Shown here: in pieces, positions 1-7,393 of the stretch | Numbering within the stretch: the first letter of the stretch is position 1 | Layout of the letters: each line of letters starts with the position of its first letter | DNA from: JACPYM01 sp031423495 | GTDB lineage: Bacteria > Acidobacteriota > Blastocatellia > RBC074 | DNA length: 64,000 nucleotides | Reading direction: 5' to 3' | NCBI GenBank assembly: GCA_031423495.1 | Contig: JANPFP010000209.1 | Coordinates: 8,099-72,098, forward strand | Made by a program: the position numbers and the translations under genes | The notes under the pieces: model-generated | Databases searched by the model: none | Told to the model about the DNA's origin: nothing | Seen by the model: only the letters and a program-made list of their open reading frames with translations

Positions 1-639
1 TGCTGCCAGATTCGATTCAGCGAGTTCAGGCTTGTTGCCGAACTTCTCTTGAATCCACGTTTCGGTCTGATCGAGCGCGCGGTCATAGAGCCAATAGACC
101 AAACCCAGCGCGTAAAAATTTTTGGCGCGTTCGGCGATTTTGAACGGCAGCTTCGAGGCTTCGACGGCTTTCAACGTCAGATCGGTGATCGGTAACTTAA
201 AGACGCGGTAACCGCTCAACGAACCGTCTTCGAGCGGATTCGACGTGATGCTGGCTTTCTTGAAATTGGCTGCGTTGAATTCGTTTTCGTTCACCAACAA
301 GATGCCGCCCTGTTCCAGATCAGCGATGTTGGTTTTGAGCGCGGCGGGATTCATGGCAATCAGCGCGTTGAGTTCGTCGCCTGGCGTAAAAATTTCGCGG
401 CTGCTGAAATTCAACTGAAAGCCCGATACGCCCGGCAGGCTGCCTTGCGGCGCGCGAATCTCAGCCGGGAAGTCAGGCAACGTAGAAATATCGTTGCCGA
501 ACACCGCCGAGGTCGAGGTGAATTGCGTACCGGTCAATTGCATGCCGTCGCCCGAATCGCCGCAAAAGCGGATCGTGACGGTTTCCAGTTCTTCGACCTG
601 CGTCGTTTTCGAATACTCTTCTACTGTTGAGGTAGACAT
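1..639 (-). CDS. korA: 2-oxoacid:ferredoxin oxidoreductase alpha subunit, N-terminal part (partial)
   Basis: Reading the complement from an ATG at 637-639 gives 213 codons without a stop, so the gene runs off the left edge and only its 5' third is visible. The product contains a GDSGDGMQLTG stretch near residue 27, then PDFPAEIRAP and GVSGFQLNFSS, the pattern of the gamma domain fused at the front of the KorA subunit of 2-oxoglutarate (or related 2-oxoacid):ferredoxin oxidoreductase. Such enzymes decarboxylate 2-oxoacids oxidatively to acyl-CoA and reduce ferredoxin. The pyrimidine-transketolase domain and the beta subunit (KorB) would lie outside the window. GGAGTGG about 10 nt upstream could serve as ribosome binding site. 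The exact 2-oxoacid cannot be told from this part. Confidence 0.85.
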   Translation of the reverse strand, partial: MSTSTVEEYSKTTQVEELETVTIRFCGDSGDGMQLTGTQFTSTSAVFGNDISTLPDFPAEIRAPQGSLPGVSGFQLNFSSREIFTPGDELNALIAMNPAALKTNIADLEQGGILLVNENEFNAANFKKASITSNPLEDGSLSGYRVFKLPITDLTLKAVEASKLPFKIAERAKNFYALGLVYWLYDRALDQTETWIQEKFGNKPELAESNLAA

Positions 640-829
640 TAACTAACCCACTCCATTTCGATAATTGCGCAACGTCTCGTTGCCCATAGATTTTATGAAT
701 GCTTTTGTGAGAAGCGAAGAGAGCGTGCCTGAAATTTAAGGCGGCAATCTTTGCCCATTCTCCGCCGGAAGTAAAATTTATAATTTTTGGTAGACGATAA
801 GGCAAACGACATGGTCACGCTTGATTCCG

Positions 830-934
830 TGCCCGTAGCCCGACCGTAAGAGAGGGCTGCATTGGATAATGCGCTAACTGATGCCATCGGGCGTAGTACC
901 AAGTCAGCTCTCTCTTACGGTCAGGCTACGGACA
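830..934. repeat. Inverted repeat, copy 1 of a dispersed family
   Basis: Two 29-nt arms (830-858 and 906-934) are reverse complements with three mismatches and enclose 47 nt. The core, GTAGCCCGACCGTAAGAGAG, is nearly the same as in the arms of the perfect 31-bp inverted repeat at 40727-40834, so this is a dispersed family rather than a gene-specific terminator. Confidence 0.85.
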
Positions 935-964
935 CAAGGCGCAACGAATTAAATAACCAAAACG

Positions 965-993
965 TTGACATAAGTCCAACCGCTTCCTATCAT
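965..993 (+). promoter_or_regulatory. Sigma70-type promoter for the sufR-like gene
   Basis: TTGACA at 965-970 and TATCAT at 988-993 are separated by exactly 17 nt. Transcription would start near 1000, at or next to the first possible start codon of the downstream gene. GTTG (964-967) and CAAC (977-980) form a small imperfect dyad across the -35 box, which could be an operator for autoregulation; that part is speculative. Confidence 0.6.
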
Positions 994-1000
994 CCGACTC

Positions 1001-1681
1001 GTGTCAGTAGCTACCGTCGAAAATTTGCTGAAGGAATCGCGCAGCGCCATCATTGATTCGCTCAAGACCAAAGGCGCGCTCACGGTCGAACAATTGGCCG
1101 CGAGCCTTGAAGTATCCAAAGTCTGTGTGCGCCGCCACTTGAGCTTGCTCGAAAGCGACGGGCTGATTGAGTATGAACAGGAACACCTCGAACGCGGACG
1201 TCCGCGTTTCGTTTATCGCCTGACTGAAAAAGCCGGATTTCTCTTCCCGCGCAATTACGATGAATTCGCCAGTGAAGTCTTGTTGCAAGTGCTGCGCGAG
1301 TTTGGCGAAGACGGCTTGCAGCGCGTATTGCAAGGCCGCGCCGATGCGCTGATCGAAACCTGGCAAGACAATCTGAACGGCTTGAGCTTCGACGAACGGG
1401 TCAAGGCACTCGCCAAACTGATTAGCGAAAAGGGCTTCGAAGCCGAAACGCGCAAGTTGAAAGACGGCAGCTATCGTTTGCGGCAACGCAACTGCCCTAC
1501 CGAAAAAATTGCTGCGGCGCATCCGCACCTGTGCGAACAGGAACTGCGCGTTTATCAGGAAGCGTTAGGCTGCGAAGTCGTCCGCGATTGCCGCATCGCG
1601 GACGGCGCGACAATGTGCGAATTTCATATTGTATCCAGCAACGGCAAAACACCGCTGCCGATTTATCCCCAAAGAAATTGA
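1001..1681 (+). CDS. sufR: SufR-like iron-sulfur cluster-sensing transcriptional regulator
   Basis: Residues about 15-75 form a winged helix-turn-helix (LTVEQLAASLEVSKVCVRRH then GRPRFVYRLT). The C-terminal half carries cysteines at 165, 178, 191, 197 and 206; C165-X12-C178-X12-C191-X14-C206 matches the cluster-binding pattern of SufR, which represses Fe-S biogenesis genes when its cluster is intact. The neighbours fit: an Mrp carrier, an IscA-type carrier and a YgfZ-like protein follow on the same strand. The start is uncertain. GTG at 1001 has no ribosome binding site and lies at the predicted transcription start, so the message would be leaderless; TTG at 1025 is an alternative. The first 11 bases equal a piece of the dispersed repeat found at 40727. 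Confidence 0.8.
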   Translation: MSVATVENLLKESRSAIIDSLKTKGALTVEQLAASLEVSKVCVRRHLSLLESDGLIEYEQEHLERGRPRFVYRLTEKAGFLFPRNYDEFASEVLLQVLREFGEDGLQRVLQGRADALIETWQDNLNGLSFDERVKALAKLISEKGFEAETRKLKDGSYRLRQRNCPTEKIAAAHPHLCEQELRVYQEALGCEVVRDCRIADGATMCEFHIVSSNGKTPLPIYPQRN

Positions 1682-1723
1682 AGACAGCAGTAGAAGGAAG
1701 AAGGAGCTAACTAAACTTTTCAC

Positions 1724-2830
1724 ATGGCTATTGAAGCAACAGAAACCGCGAATGCAGTTACCGAAGAGCAAGTCTTACAAGCCTTGCGTGCTGTCAAAGA
1801 CCCTGACTTACACAAAGACATCGTCACGCTGAACATGATTCGTGACGTAGCGATTTGCGGCGGCATCGTGAGCTTTCGCTTTGTGCTGACTACGCCCGCG
1901 TGTCCCGTGCGCGACCAACTCAAGTTCGAAGCCGAGAAAGCCGTGATGTCCATCCCCGGCGTCGAGCGCGTAGAGGCCAAGATGGACGCCGAAGTACCCA
2001 AAGCCAAAGGCAACATTGACAAGGCTGCGCTCGAAGGCATCAAGCACATCATCGCCGTCAGTTCCGGCAAAGGCGGCGTAGGCAAGTCCACCGTCGCGGT
2101 CAATGTCGCCGTCTCGCTCGCGCTGATGGGCGCCAAAGTCGGCATCGTAGACACTGACATTTATGGCCCGAACGTACCGATCATGATGGGCGGCAACGAT
2201 TCGCCTGCGGTACGCAATGACAAGCTCGTGCCGCCGGTTTATCACGGCGTAAAAACCATGTCGGTCGGCTTGCTCAACCCCGGCGACAAGGCCATCGTAT
2301 GGCGCGGCCCGATGTTGCATTCGGCGGTGAGCCAGTTTCTGCGGCAAGTCGAATGGGGTGAACTCGATTACTTAGTCGTAGACATGCCGCCGGGCACGGG
2401 CGACGTACAGCTTAGTCTCGCGCAAATGGTCGCTATCGCGGGCGCGGTGTTGGTGACGACGCCGCAGGAAGTCGCGCTCGGCGATGTGCGCAAGGCTTAC
2501 AACATGTTCGAGCAGTTGCAGGTTCCGGTGCTGGGCATCGTCGAAAACATGAGTTATTTTGAATGCCCGAACGACGGCAATAAGTATTTCATCTTTGGCA
2601 ACGGCGGGGGTGAAGCGTTGGCGGATCGTTATGAAGTCGCCTTTCTCGGCGGCATTCCGATCTCGATCAACATCCGCGAAGGCGGCGACATGGGCGTCCC
2701 CATCGTCATCAGCCAACCCGACAGCCCGCAGGCCAAAGCGTTCACGCACGTAGCGCAAAACGTCGCGGCGCAAGTCAGCATTCAGGCGATCAAGTCGAAC
2801 AAGGCTTTGCCCGTACTGAATTTGAAGTAG
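1724..2830 (+). CDS. apbC: Mrp/ApbC-family P-loop ATPase, Fe-S cluster carrier
   Basis: 368 residues, normal for the family. Residues 14-95 are a DUF59/MIP18-like domain and the rest is a deviant-Walker ATPase, with GKGGVGKS at 115-122, VDTDIYGPN at about 142-150 and DMPPGTGD at about 220. Such proteins carry [4Fe-4S] clusters to apo-proteins in the cytoplasm. Most bacterial members have a CXXC motif after ENMSYF that holds the bridging cluster at the dimer interface; here the text is ECPNDG, with Cys281 present but Asp284 in place of the second cysteine. Some family members are known to lack CXXC, so function is not excluded. The gene starts 42 nt after the sufR-like gene, probably in one transcription unit. 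Confidence 0.9.
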   Translation: MAIEATETANAVTEEQVLQALRAVKDPDLHKDIVTLNMIRDVAICGGIVSFRFVLTTPACPVRDQLKFEAEKAVMSIPGVERVEAKMDAEVPKAKGNIDKAALEGIKHIIAVSSGKGGVGKSTVAVNVAVSLALMGAKVGIVDTDIYGPNVPIMMGGNDSPAVRNDKLVPPVYHGVKTMSVGLLNPGDKAIVWRGPMLHSAVSQFLRQVEWGELDYLVVDMPPGTGDVQLSLAQMVAIAGAVLVTTPQEVALGDVRKAYNMFEQLQVPVLGIVENMSYFECPNDGNKYFIFGNGGGEALADRYEVAFLGGIPISINIREGGDMGVPIVISQPDSPQAKAFTHVAQNVAAQVSIQAIKSNKALPVLNLK

Positions 2831-2980
2831 TGAGTCTTTCAAAAAGAAGCAATGGACAATAGCAACCCGATTCACGGATTTTCACAAGCTGCTTTTGTAT
2901 GGGCGATTTGGGCGAACACACACGGTTGGCTGGGCGTATGTGAAACTAAACCCAGATCAAAAACCATACGAGGAGTACAG

Positions 2981-3493
2981 ATGCATTGTCCTACTTGCGG
3001 AACTCAAACTTCGGGAACACAACGATTCTGCCGCTCATGCGGCTTGGAGTTGCAGACCATTCAACAAATTGTTGCGAGCCAATTGTCTGGGTCCAAACCT
3101 GCCCAGCACCAAGTGGAACGAAGGGCGCGTTTAGCTTGGCTGTTGTTCAGTGGAATCGCCGTAATGTTTGGAGGAGGCGGACTGCTTGCACTGGAGAAAA
3201 GGTACGAACTGGGCGACCCCGCTGGTTTGTTGGGGCTGCTGATGGTTTTCAGTGGGATGTTGCTAAGTATGTATGCAGTACTCTCACCCATCTTGCATCC
3301 ACGAACAGCACCGCACCATACGCCCGAACCCGCCGCCCTGTCGGTGGCTAACACGACTTCCAAACTCGCACTCAATGCAGGCCTCGAACCGGTGTTAAGC
3401 GTCACAGAGCATACGACGCGCACGCTTGAACCCACGATGGGTAAGTCGAGTGGCCTGTCGAGAAGCTCAACTGCTCAGAAGGAGATAAGGTGA
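2981..3493 (+). CDS. Zinc-ribbon protein with two membrane segments
   Basis: I chose ATG 2981 because AGGAG (2971-2975) lies 5 nt upstream and the zinc ribbon begins at once: CPTC (residues 3-6) and CRSC (16-19). The frame stays open to an ATG at 2852, but that extension shows no domain. Two hydrophobic helices follow at about 48-70 and 81-101, then a Ser/Thr-rich tail. This suggests a membrane-anchored protein with a cytoplasmic zinc ribbon. The function is unknown. It sits in the middle of an Fe-S biogenesis gene group and its stop overlaps the next start (GTGA), so translation is probably coupled. Confidence 0.7.
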   Translation: MHCPTCGTQTSGTQRFCRSCGLELQTIQQIVASQLSGSKPAQHQVERRARLAWLLFSGIAVMFGGGGLLALEKRYELGDPAGLLGLLMVFSGMLLSMYAVLSPILHPRTAPHHTPEPAALSVANTTSKLALNAGLEPVLSVTEHTTRTLEPTMGKSSGLSRSSTAQKEIR

Positions 3494-3891
3494 ACCACGC
3501 AAGCGGCCCCTTCGAAGTGAAGCTAACCGCGCAATCGGATTACCAACCCGAAGATGCGCCGTTGGGCCGAATGCTCCTTGACAAGCAATACCACGGCGAT
3601 CTCGAAGCCGTCAGCTTGGGACAAATGTTAGGCGCGATGACGGCGACGAAAGGTTCAGGCGGTTACGTCGCCATCGAACGCGTCACCGGCAAGTTGCACG
3701 GACGCAGCGGCTCGTTCTTGTTGCAACACAGCAGCACGATGACGCGCGGTGTGCCGCAACAATCCGTCACGGTCATTCCTGATTCGGGTACGGATGAACT
3801 CGCAGGGCTGACCGGCAAGATGACGATCAACATCGCCGACGGCAATCATTCGTATGATTTCGAGTATGCGCTCGAAACATTCAATCTTTGA
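3490..3891 (+). CDS. DUF3224 domain-containing protein
   Basis: 133 residues. The sequence (FEVKLTAQSDY at the front, ISLGQ-like MLGAMTATKGSGGYVAIERV, then GRSGSFLLQHSS and ELAGLTGKM) matches DUF3224 proteins, small single-domain beta-barrel proteins related to the allene-oxide-cyclase-like fold, of unknown role. The GTG start at 3490 overlaps the preceding stop and has AAGGAG 6 nt upstream. No signal peptide is visible, so it is likely cytoplasmic. Any link to Fe-S metabolism is inferred from its place only. Confidence 0.8.
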   Translation: MNHASGPFEVKLTAQSDYQPEDAPLGRMLLDKQYHGDLEAVSLGQMLGAMTATKGSGGYVAIERVTGKLHGRSGSFLLQHSSTMTRGVPQQSVTVIPDSGTDELAGLTGKMTINIADGNHSYDFEYALETFNL

Positions 3892-3957
3892 ATAACGCAC
3901 TATTAACCACCGGCGATCACATCAGGTCGTCACATCAACCACAAGGAGAACCAAACC

Positions 3958-4287
3958 ATGAATCTCGCATTAACCGAATCGGCATTAGTCGAAGTCAGAA
4001 AGTTTATTGAAGGCGAAAGCGTCGGCACCGAAGGCGGACTGCGCGTGCGCGTCGTACCCGGCGGCTGCTCTGGCTTTCAATACGGCATGAACATCGAAGA
4101 AGCGCCGCAAGAAACCGACGAAGTCGTAGAGACCAGCGGGCTGCGCGTTTTCGTAGACATGTTCAGCGCGCAATATCTCGAAAACGTCCAGATTGATTAC
4201 GTCAGTGGCGTGATGGGTTCGGGCTTTACGTTCAGCAACCCGAACGCGAGCGGCGGCTGCGGCTGCGGCACTTCGTTCTCGGCATAA
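3958..4287 (+). CDS. erpA: HesB/IscA-family iron-sulfur cluster carrier (ErpA-like)
   Basis: 109 residues with the full A-type carrier signature: Cys37 in VPGGCSGFQYGM and Cys101/Cys103 in the C-terminal GGCGCGT. These three cysteines bind a transient cluster passed from a scaffold to target enzymes. AAGGAG lies about 10 nt before the ATG. With the neighbouring Mrp homologue and YgfZ-like protein it forms a set for late Fe-S delivery; no scaffold (IscU/SufBCD) or cysteine desulfurase gene is in the window. IscA, SufA and ErpA cannot be told apart by sequence alone, so the symbol is tentative. Confidence 0.88.
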   Translation: MNLALTESALVEVRKFIEGESVGTEGGLRVRVVPGGCSGFQYGMNIEEAPQETDEVVETSGLRVFVDMFSAQYLENVQIDYVSGVMGSGFTFSNPNASGGCGCGTSFSA

Positions 4288-4362
4288 CAGTGGAACGGGG
4301 AACGTCAGCGACCTGAGCTTCTCGCTCAGAGCGCATCTGGTTTCAAGCGACGCAATGGCAAT

Positions 4363-4449
4363 CGGCATTCTCCATTTTCTCTTCTCAATTCTCAGACAGG
4401 AAAAGCCTTCTCTTGTCTAAGAATTGATAGTGGAGAATGGAGAATGCCG
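4363..4449. repeat. Imperfect long inverted repeat
   Basis: Arms of about 38 nt (4363-4400 and 4412-4449) read CGGCATTCTCCATT outward on both sides and pair with roughly eight mismatches around an 11-nt loop. It lies between the IscA-type gene and the YgfZ-like gene, so it could end or stabilise the upstream transcript. No poly-T tract follows. Confidence 0.7.
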
Positions 4450-4476
4450 TTGTCCGGTTTGTCGCCTGCTTGCTAA

Positions 4477-5568
4477 ATGGCTCGACTTGCTCACGCTCCC
4501 CTTTCATCAGCCCTACCTGTTTTGACATCCCAATTCACACCACAATTCGATCAAACTGCATTGCCCGCCGATTACGGCGACGTGCATAAGGAATATGAAG
4601 CAATTCGTCACGGCGCGGCGCTGATTGATTTTTCGCCCGCCGCCAAGCTGCGCCTCACGGGCAAGAACTCGATTCAGTTTCTCAACGGCCTCGTGAGCAA
4701 CGACGTAAAAACGCTCGAACCTCATCAAGGCGTATTCGCGTGCTTCCCCAACCTGCAAGGCAAAGTTGCTGCGCTGACCGTGATTTACAACACGGAAGAT
4801 GGCTTGCTGATTGAACTCGACGCCAGCAACCGCGAGAAGATTTTCAAGAACCTTTCGCGCTTCGTCGCAGCAGGCGAATTCTTCCTGACCGATGTCACCG
4901 AAGAACTCGCGCTGCTTTCGTTGGAAGGCCCACAAGCCGCCGCTGTGTTATCGGCAGCGTCGAACACGCTGATTGAATACACCGACGCGCGCACGATTCA
5001 TTCGTTCCCGATTGCTTCGGTCGAAATCGCCACGCGCAATCGCACGGGCGCGGCAGGCTTCGATCTTTACGTTCACCAATCGCAAGCAGTGGCTTTGTGG
5101 CAAACGCTGATCGCACACGGCGCGCAACCCGCCGGACAAACCGCCTTCAACAGCGCGCGCCTCGAAGCAGGCTTGCCGCTCGAACCCGCCGACGTGAATG
5201 AGGGTTACATCATCAACGAAACCAATCTCACTGAAACGGTCAGTTACACCAAAGGCTGTTACTTGGGGCAGGAAGTCATCGCGCGCATCCACTGGCGCGG
5301 CCAGCCCGCGAAACAACTAAAAGGCTTGCTGCTCGAATCATCTGAAACCAATTTGGCAGGCGCAGAACTTTGGGGGAACGACCCGCAAGGCGTTCTCAAA
5401 AAAGTTGGCGATATCACCAGCCATGCGCACAGCTTTGCGCTCGACCGCGAAATTGGGTTCGGCTACGTGCATCGTCATTTTTTGCATGAGGGCACGCAAT
5501 TCACGCTCCGGCGTGGTGAGAAAGTGATTGGTAGCGCGACGTCGGCTAAAACGCCGTTTATTGAATGA
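4477..5568 (+). CDS. ygfZ: Folate-binding YgfZ/GcvT-like protein
   Basis: 363 residues with the aminomethyltransferase (GcvT) fold and the YgfZ signature KGCYLGQE at 259-266, whose cysteine is needed in E. coli YgfZ for tetrahydrofolate-dependent support of Fe-S enzymes such as MiaB. The front (LIDFSPAAKLRLTGKNSIQFLNG) is typical of the family. The gene belongs functionally with the Mrp and IscA-type genes upstream, although a long inverted repeat separates them. No clear ribosome binding site precedes ATG 4477. Confidence 0.85.
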   Translation: MARLAHAPLSSALPVLTSQFTPQFDQTALPADYGDVHKEYEAIRHGAALIDFSPAAKLRLTGKNSIQFLNGLVSNDVKTLEPHQGVFACFPNLQGKVAALTVIYNTEDGLLIELDASNREKIFKNLSRFVAAGEFFLTDVTEELALLSLEGPQAAAVLSAASNTLIEYTDARTIHSFPIASVEIATRNRTGAAGFDLYVHQSQAVALWQTLIAHGAQPAGQTAFNSARLEAGLPLEPADVNEGYIINETNLTETVSYTKGCYLGQEVIARIHWRGQPAKQLKGLLLESSETNLAGAELWGNDPQGVLKKVGDITSHAHSFALDREIGFGYVHRHFLHEGTQFTLRRGEKVIGSATSAKTPFIE

Positions 5569-5623
5569 GGAAGGCTTCGCCGCTTTTTCAGATTGCAGGC
5601 AGGGATGCCTGCGCACCCAAGCT

Positions 5624-5896
5624 ATGGCAGAAGAAACCAAAACACCCAAACCCGAACTCACCGAATATGATCGCGCGACGGTCGAACTCGCCTACGAAAT
5701 CATTTCGCGTTACGTAGACCACGCTCAACTCGCCGGCCTCGTCATCGGCACAATGGCCGCGCGCCTTGGCGAAGAAGGCGTCAAGCCCATTGCTGAAAGT
5801 GATTACTGGAAGGGTTACATGAGCAGCCGCCGCTACCTGCAAGCCGCCAAAGAAGACATCGAACGCCTCTCGCGCCTGCTCGACGGTAGTCAGTAG
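5624..5896 (+). CDS. Small conserved-looking protein of unknown function
   Basis: A 90-residue, mostly helical protein (VELAYEIISRYVDHAQLAGL, then SRRYLQAAKEDIERLSRLL). I do not recognise the family. The frame is open back to a GTG at 5528 inside the YgfZ-like gene, but ATG 5624 is preferred because the stretch before it crosses the palindrome GCAGGCAGGGATGCCTGC and looks non-coding. The next gene begins 6 nt after the stop, so the two are probably co-transcribed. Charge and length suggest a soluble cytoplasmic protein. Confidence 0.6.
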   Translation: MAEETKTPKPELTEYDRATVELAYEIISRYVDHAQLAGLVIGTMAARLGEEGVKPIAESDYWKGYMSSRRYLQAAKEDIERLSRLLDGSQ

Positions 5897-5902
5897 CCGG
5901 TT

Positions 5903-6271
5903 ATGGATTTCAACGAAACCCTTTCTCACGCCATCACCCAATTCAACGCGGGCGAATTTTTCGATTGCCACGAAACGCTCGAACCACTGTGGCAAGCGGC
6001 TTCAGGCGACGAACGCATTTTCCTTCACAGTTTGATTCAAGCTGCTGTCGCGCTTTGTCATGCCCAACGCGGAAATCGCAAAGGCGCACTGAGCGTACAC
6101 CTGCGCGCTCAAAGCAAATTCAAAAACCTGCCTGACCAAATGCACGGCGTCTCGCTGCGCCAGCTTTCCCGCGAACTTGAGGCTTTCTTCGGTGCTGTTT
6201 ATGCTGCGCACGGTGAAGCGGTTTCATTCCCCACCATTCAATGGCAACCCGATTCCAAGCTCGGAGACTGA
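5903..6271 (+). CDS. DUF309 domain-containing protein
   Basis: 122 residues opening with FNAGEFFDCHETLEPLW (about 15-31), the hallmark of DUF309, followed by LIQAAVALCHAQRGN and a helical C-terminus. DUF309 proteins are small helical bundles with a conserved acidic/histidine motif and no agreed role. The gene sits 6 nt after the preceding one and 3 nt before the ATPase gene, so it may share their transcript. Confidence 0.85.
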   Translation: MDFNETLSHAITQFNAGEFFDCHETLEPLWQAASGDERIFLHSLIQAAVALCHAQRGNRKGALSVHLRAQSKFKNLPDQMHGVSLRQLSRELEAFFGAVYAAHGEAVSFPTIQWQPDSKLGD

Positions 6272-6274
6272 CTT

Positions 6275-7393
6275 ATGCGTATCCGCGAACTCATCTTCAA
6301 CAACGTGCGCGCCTTTCGCGGCGAGCATCGCATTTCGTTCGTTGACCAATTGACAGATCAGGCAAGTCCGATTTCGGTGATTGCGGGGACGAATGGAACG
6401 GGCAAGACGACGATGCTTGAAGCAATCGCGGCCTTATTCAAATTCGCAGTAACATTGGAGATTCCCCCTGATTCCATCCTGGCTCAAGTCGCTAATGATG
6501 GCTTTGTCAGCTTAACGTTAGAACTTAGCGCGAGCGATATTTCCGAAGATGAATCATCAGAAACACAAACACTGCAATTGATGGTAGGCAAAAGAGAGTT
6601 GGCACCGCATGAATTACCGCCACAATCGCTTTACTGCCTTTCTATTTTTCCTCAACCCGTTTTTGCAATCCCTCGCATTGGGCATGATCTGCCAATCCGA
6701 CAACAATTGGTCAGCAAGATTGCCAAAATGCAGACAACAGAAACTGCGCGGCGTGGCGGGTTACTTTACTTTCCGCAAACTCGCCAGCCGTTTCCCACTT
6801 CGATAAAAGGCGGAGCGATTGAACTTCAACCGCAACCCTTCGAGTGGCTCTCTCAAGTGGATTCTCCCAGCCAATGGAAAGGCAGTCTGGAAGCGCTCTG
6901 GGTCTGGCAAAACTATCTCGATCTGGAAGCCGGAGCCAAGAACGGCAATGGCTATGGCAATCATGCCAACCTGAGACCTTTTATCGAGTCAGTCGAAGAA
7001 TCGTTGAGCAAGCAGCGTAAGATCGTTATTCGGCAAGGGCGCGTGTTAGTACAAGCAGGTTGGCAAAACAACGGCGAGCCTGCTTGGGTCAAGCTTGATC
7101 AATTGCCTTCAGGCGAGCAGCAGCTTTTGTTTTTGCTGGGCGAACTAACACGTCGTCGTCGCCCTGGCGCAATCATCGCAATTGATGAACCTGAAACCAG
7201 TTTGCATCCAACTTTACAACGAGTACTCGTACATCATTTGCGTAAACTTGCCCGTGAATGGGACTGTCAACTCATCCTCGCTACCCATTCATTGGAGCTA
7301 CTGCGCTCCGTTCACGAATCGCAACGCATCAATCTCGATCTACTCAATAAACGCAGGCATTCAGTTAAAGAGTATGCGGAGGCTGCCGGGTGA
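6275..7393 (+). CDS. AAA-family ATPase of a two-gene defence-like module (AriA-like)
   Basis: 372 residues with an SMC/OLD-type ATPase layout. An N-terminal strand-rich start (MRIRELIFNNVRAFRGEHRI) leads to the P-loop GTNGTGKT at 38-45; a signature-like LPSGEQQLL follows at about 277, Walker B AIIAIDEPETSLHP at about 299-312, and an ATHS switch at about 337-340. The middle is divergent. The stop overlaps the start of a DUF4435 gene (GTGA), so the two proteins are made together. An AAA ATPase paired with a DUF4435 Toprim-like protein is the composition of the PARIS anti-phage system (AriA/AriB). It is shorter than typical AriA, so a related but different module, or a DNA-repair pair, remains possible. 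Confidence 0.75.
   Translation: MRIRELIFNNVRAFRGEHRISFVDQLTDQASPISVIAGTNGTGKTTMLEAIAALFKFAVTLEIPPDSILAQVANDGFVSLTLELSASDISEDESSETQTLQLMVGKRELAPHELPPQSLYCLSIFPQPVFAIPRIGHDLPIRQQLVSKIAKMQTTETARRGGLLYFPQTRQPFPTSIKGGAIELQPQPFEWLSQVDSPSQWKGSLEALWVWQNYLDLEAGAKNGNGYGNHANLRPFIESVEESLSKQRKIVIRQGRVLVQAGWQNNGEPAWVKLDQLPSGEQQLLFLLGELTRRRRPGAIIAIDEPETSLHPTLQRVLVHHLRKLAREWDCQLILATHSLELLRSVHESQRINLDLLNKRRHSVKEYAEAAG

Larger units (their letters stand above)
640..1000. other. Divergent intergenic region between korA and the sufR-like gene
   Basis: About 360 bases with no convincing gene. It holds an inverted repeat (830-934) and, close to its right end, a sigma70-type promoter for the rightward gene (965-993). 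Short open frames here run through the repeat arms and resemble no protein I know. Confidence 0.7.

Noticed and set aside
862..1056. Short frame in the korA/sufR-like gap
   Set aside because: It runs through the right arm of the inverted repeat and overlaps the better-supported regulator gene in another frame.
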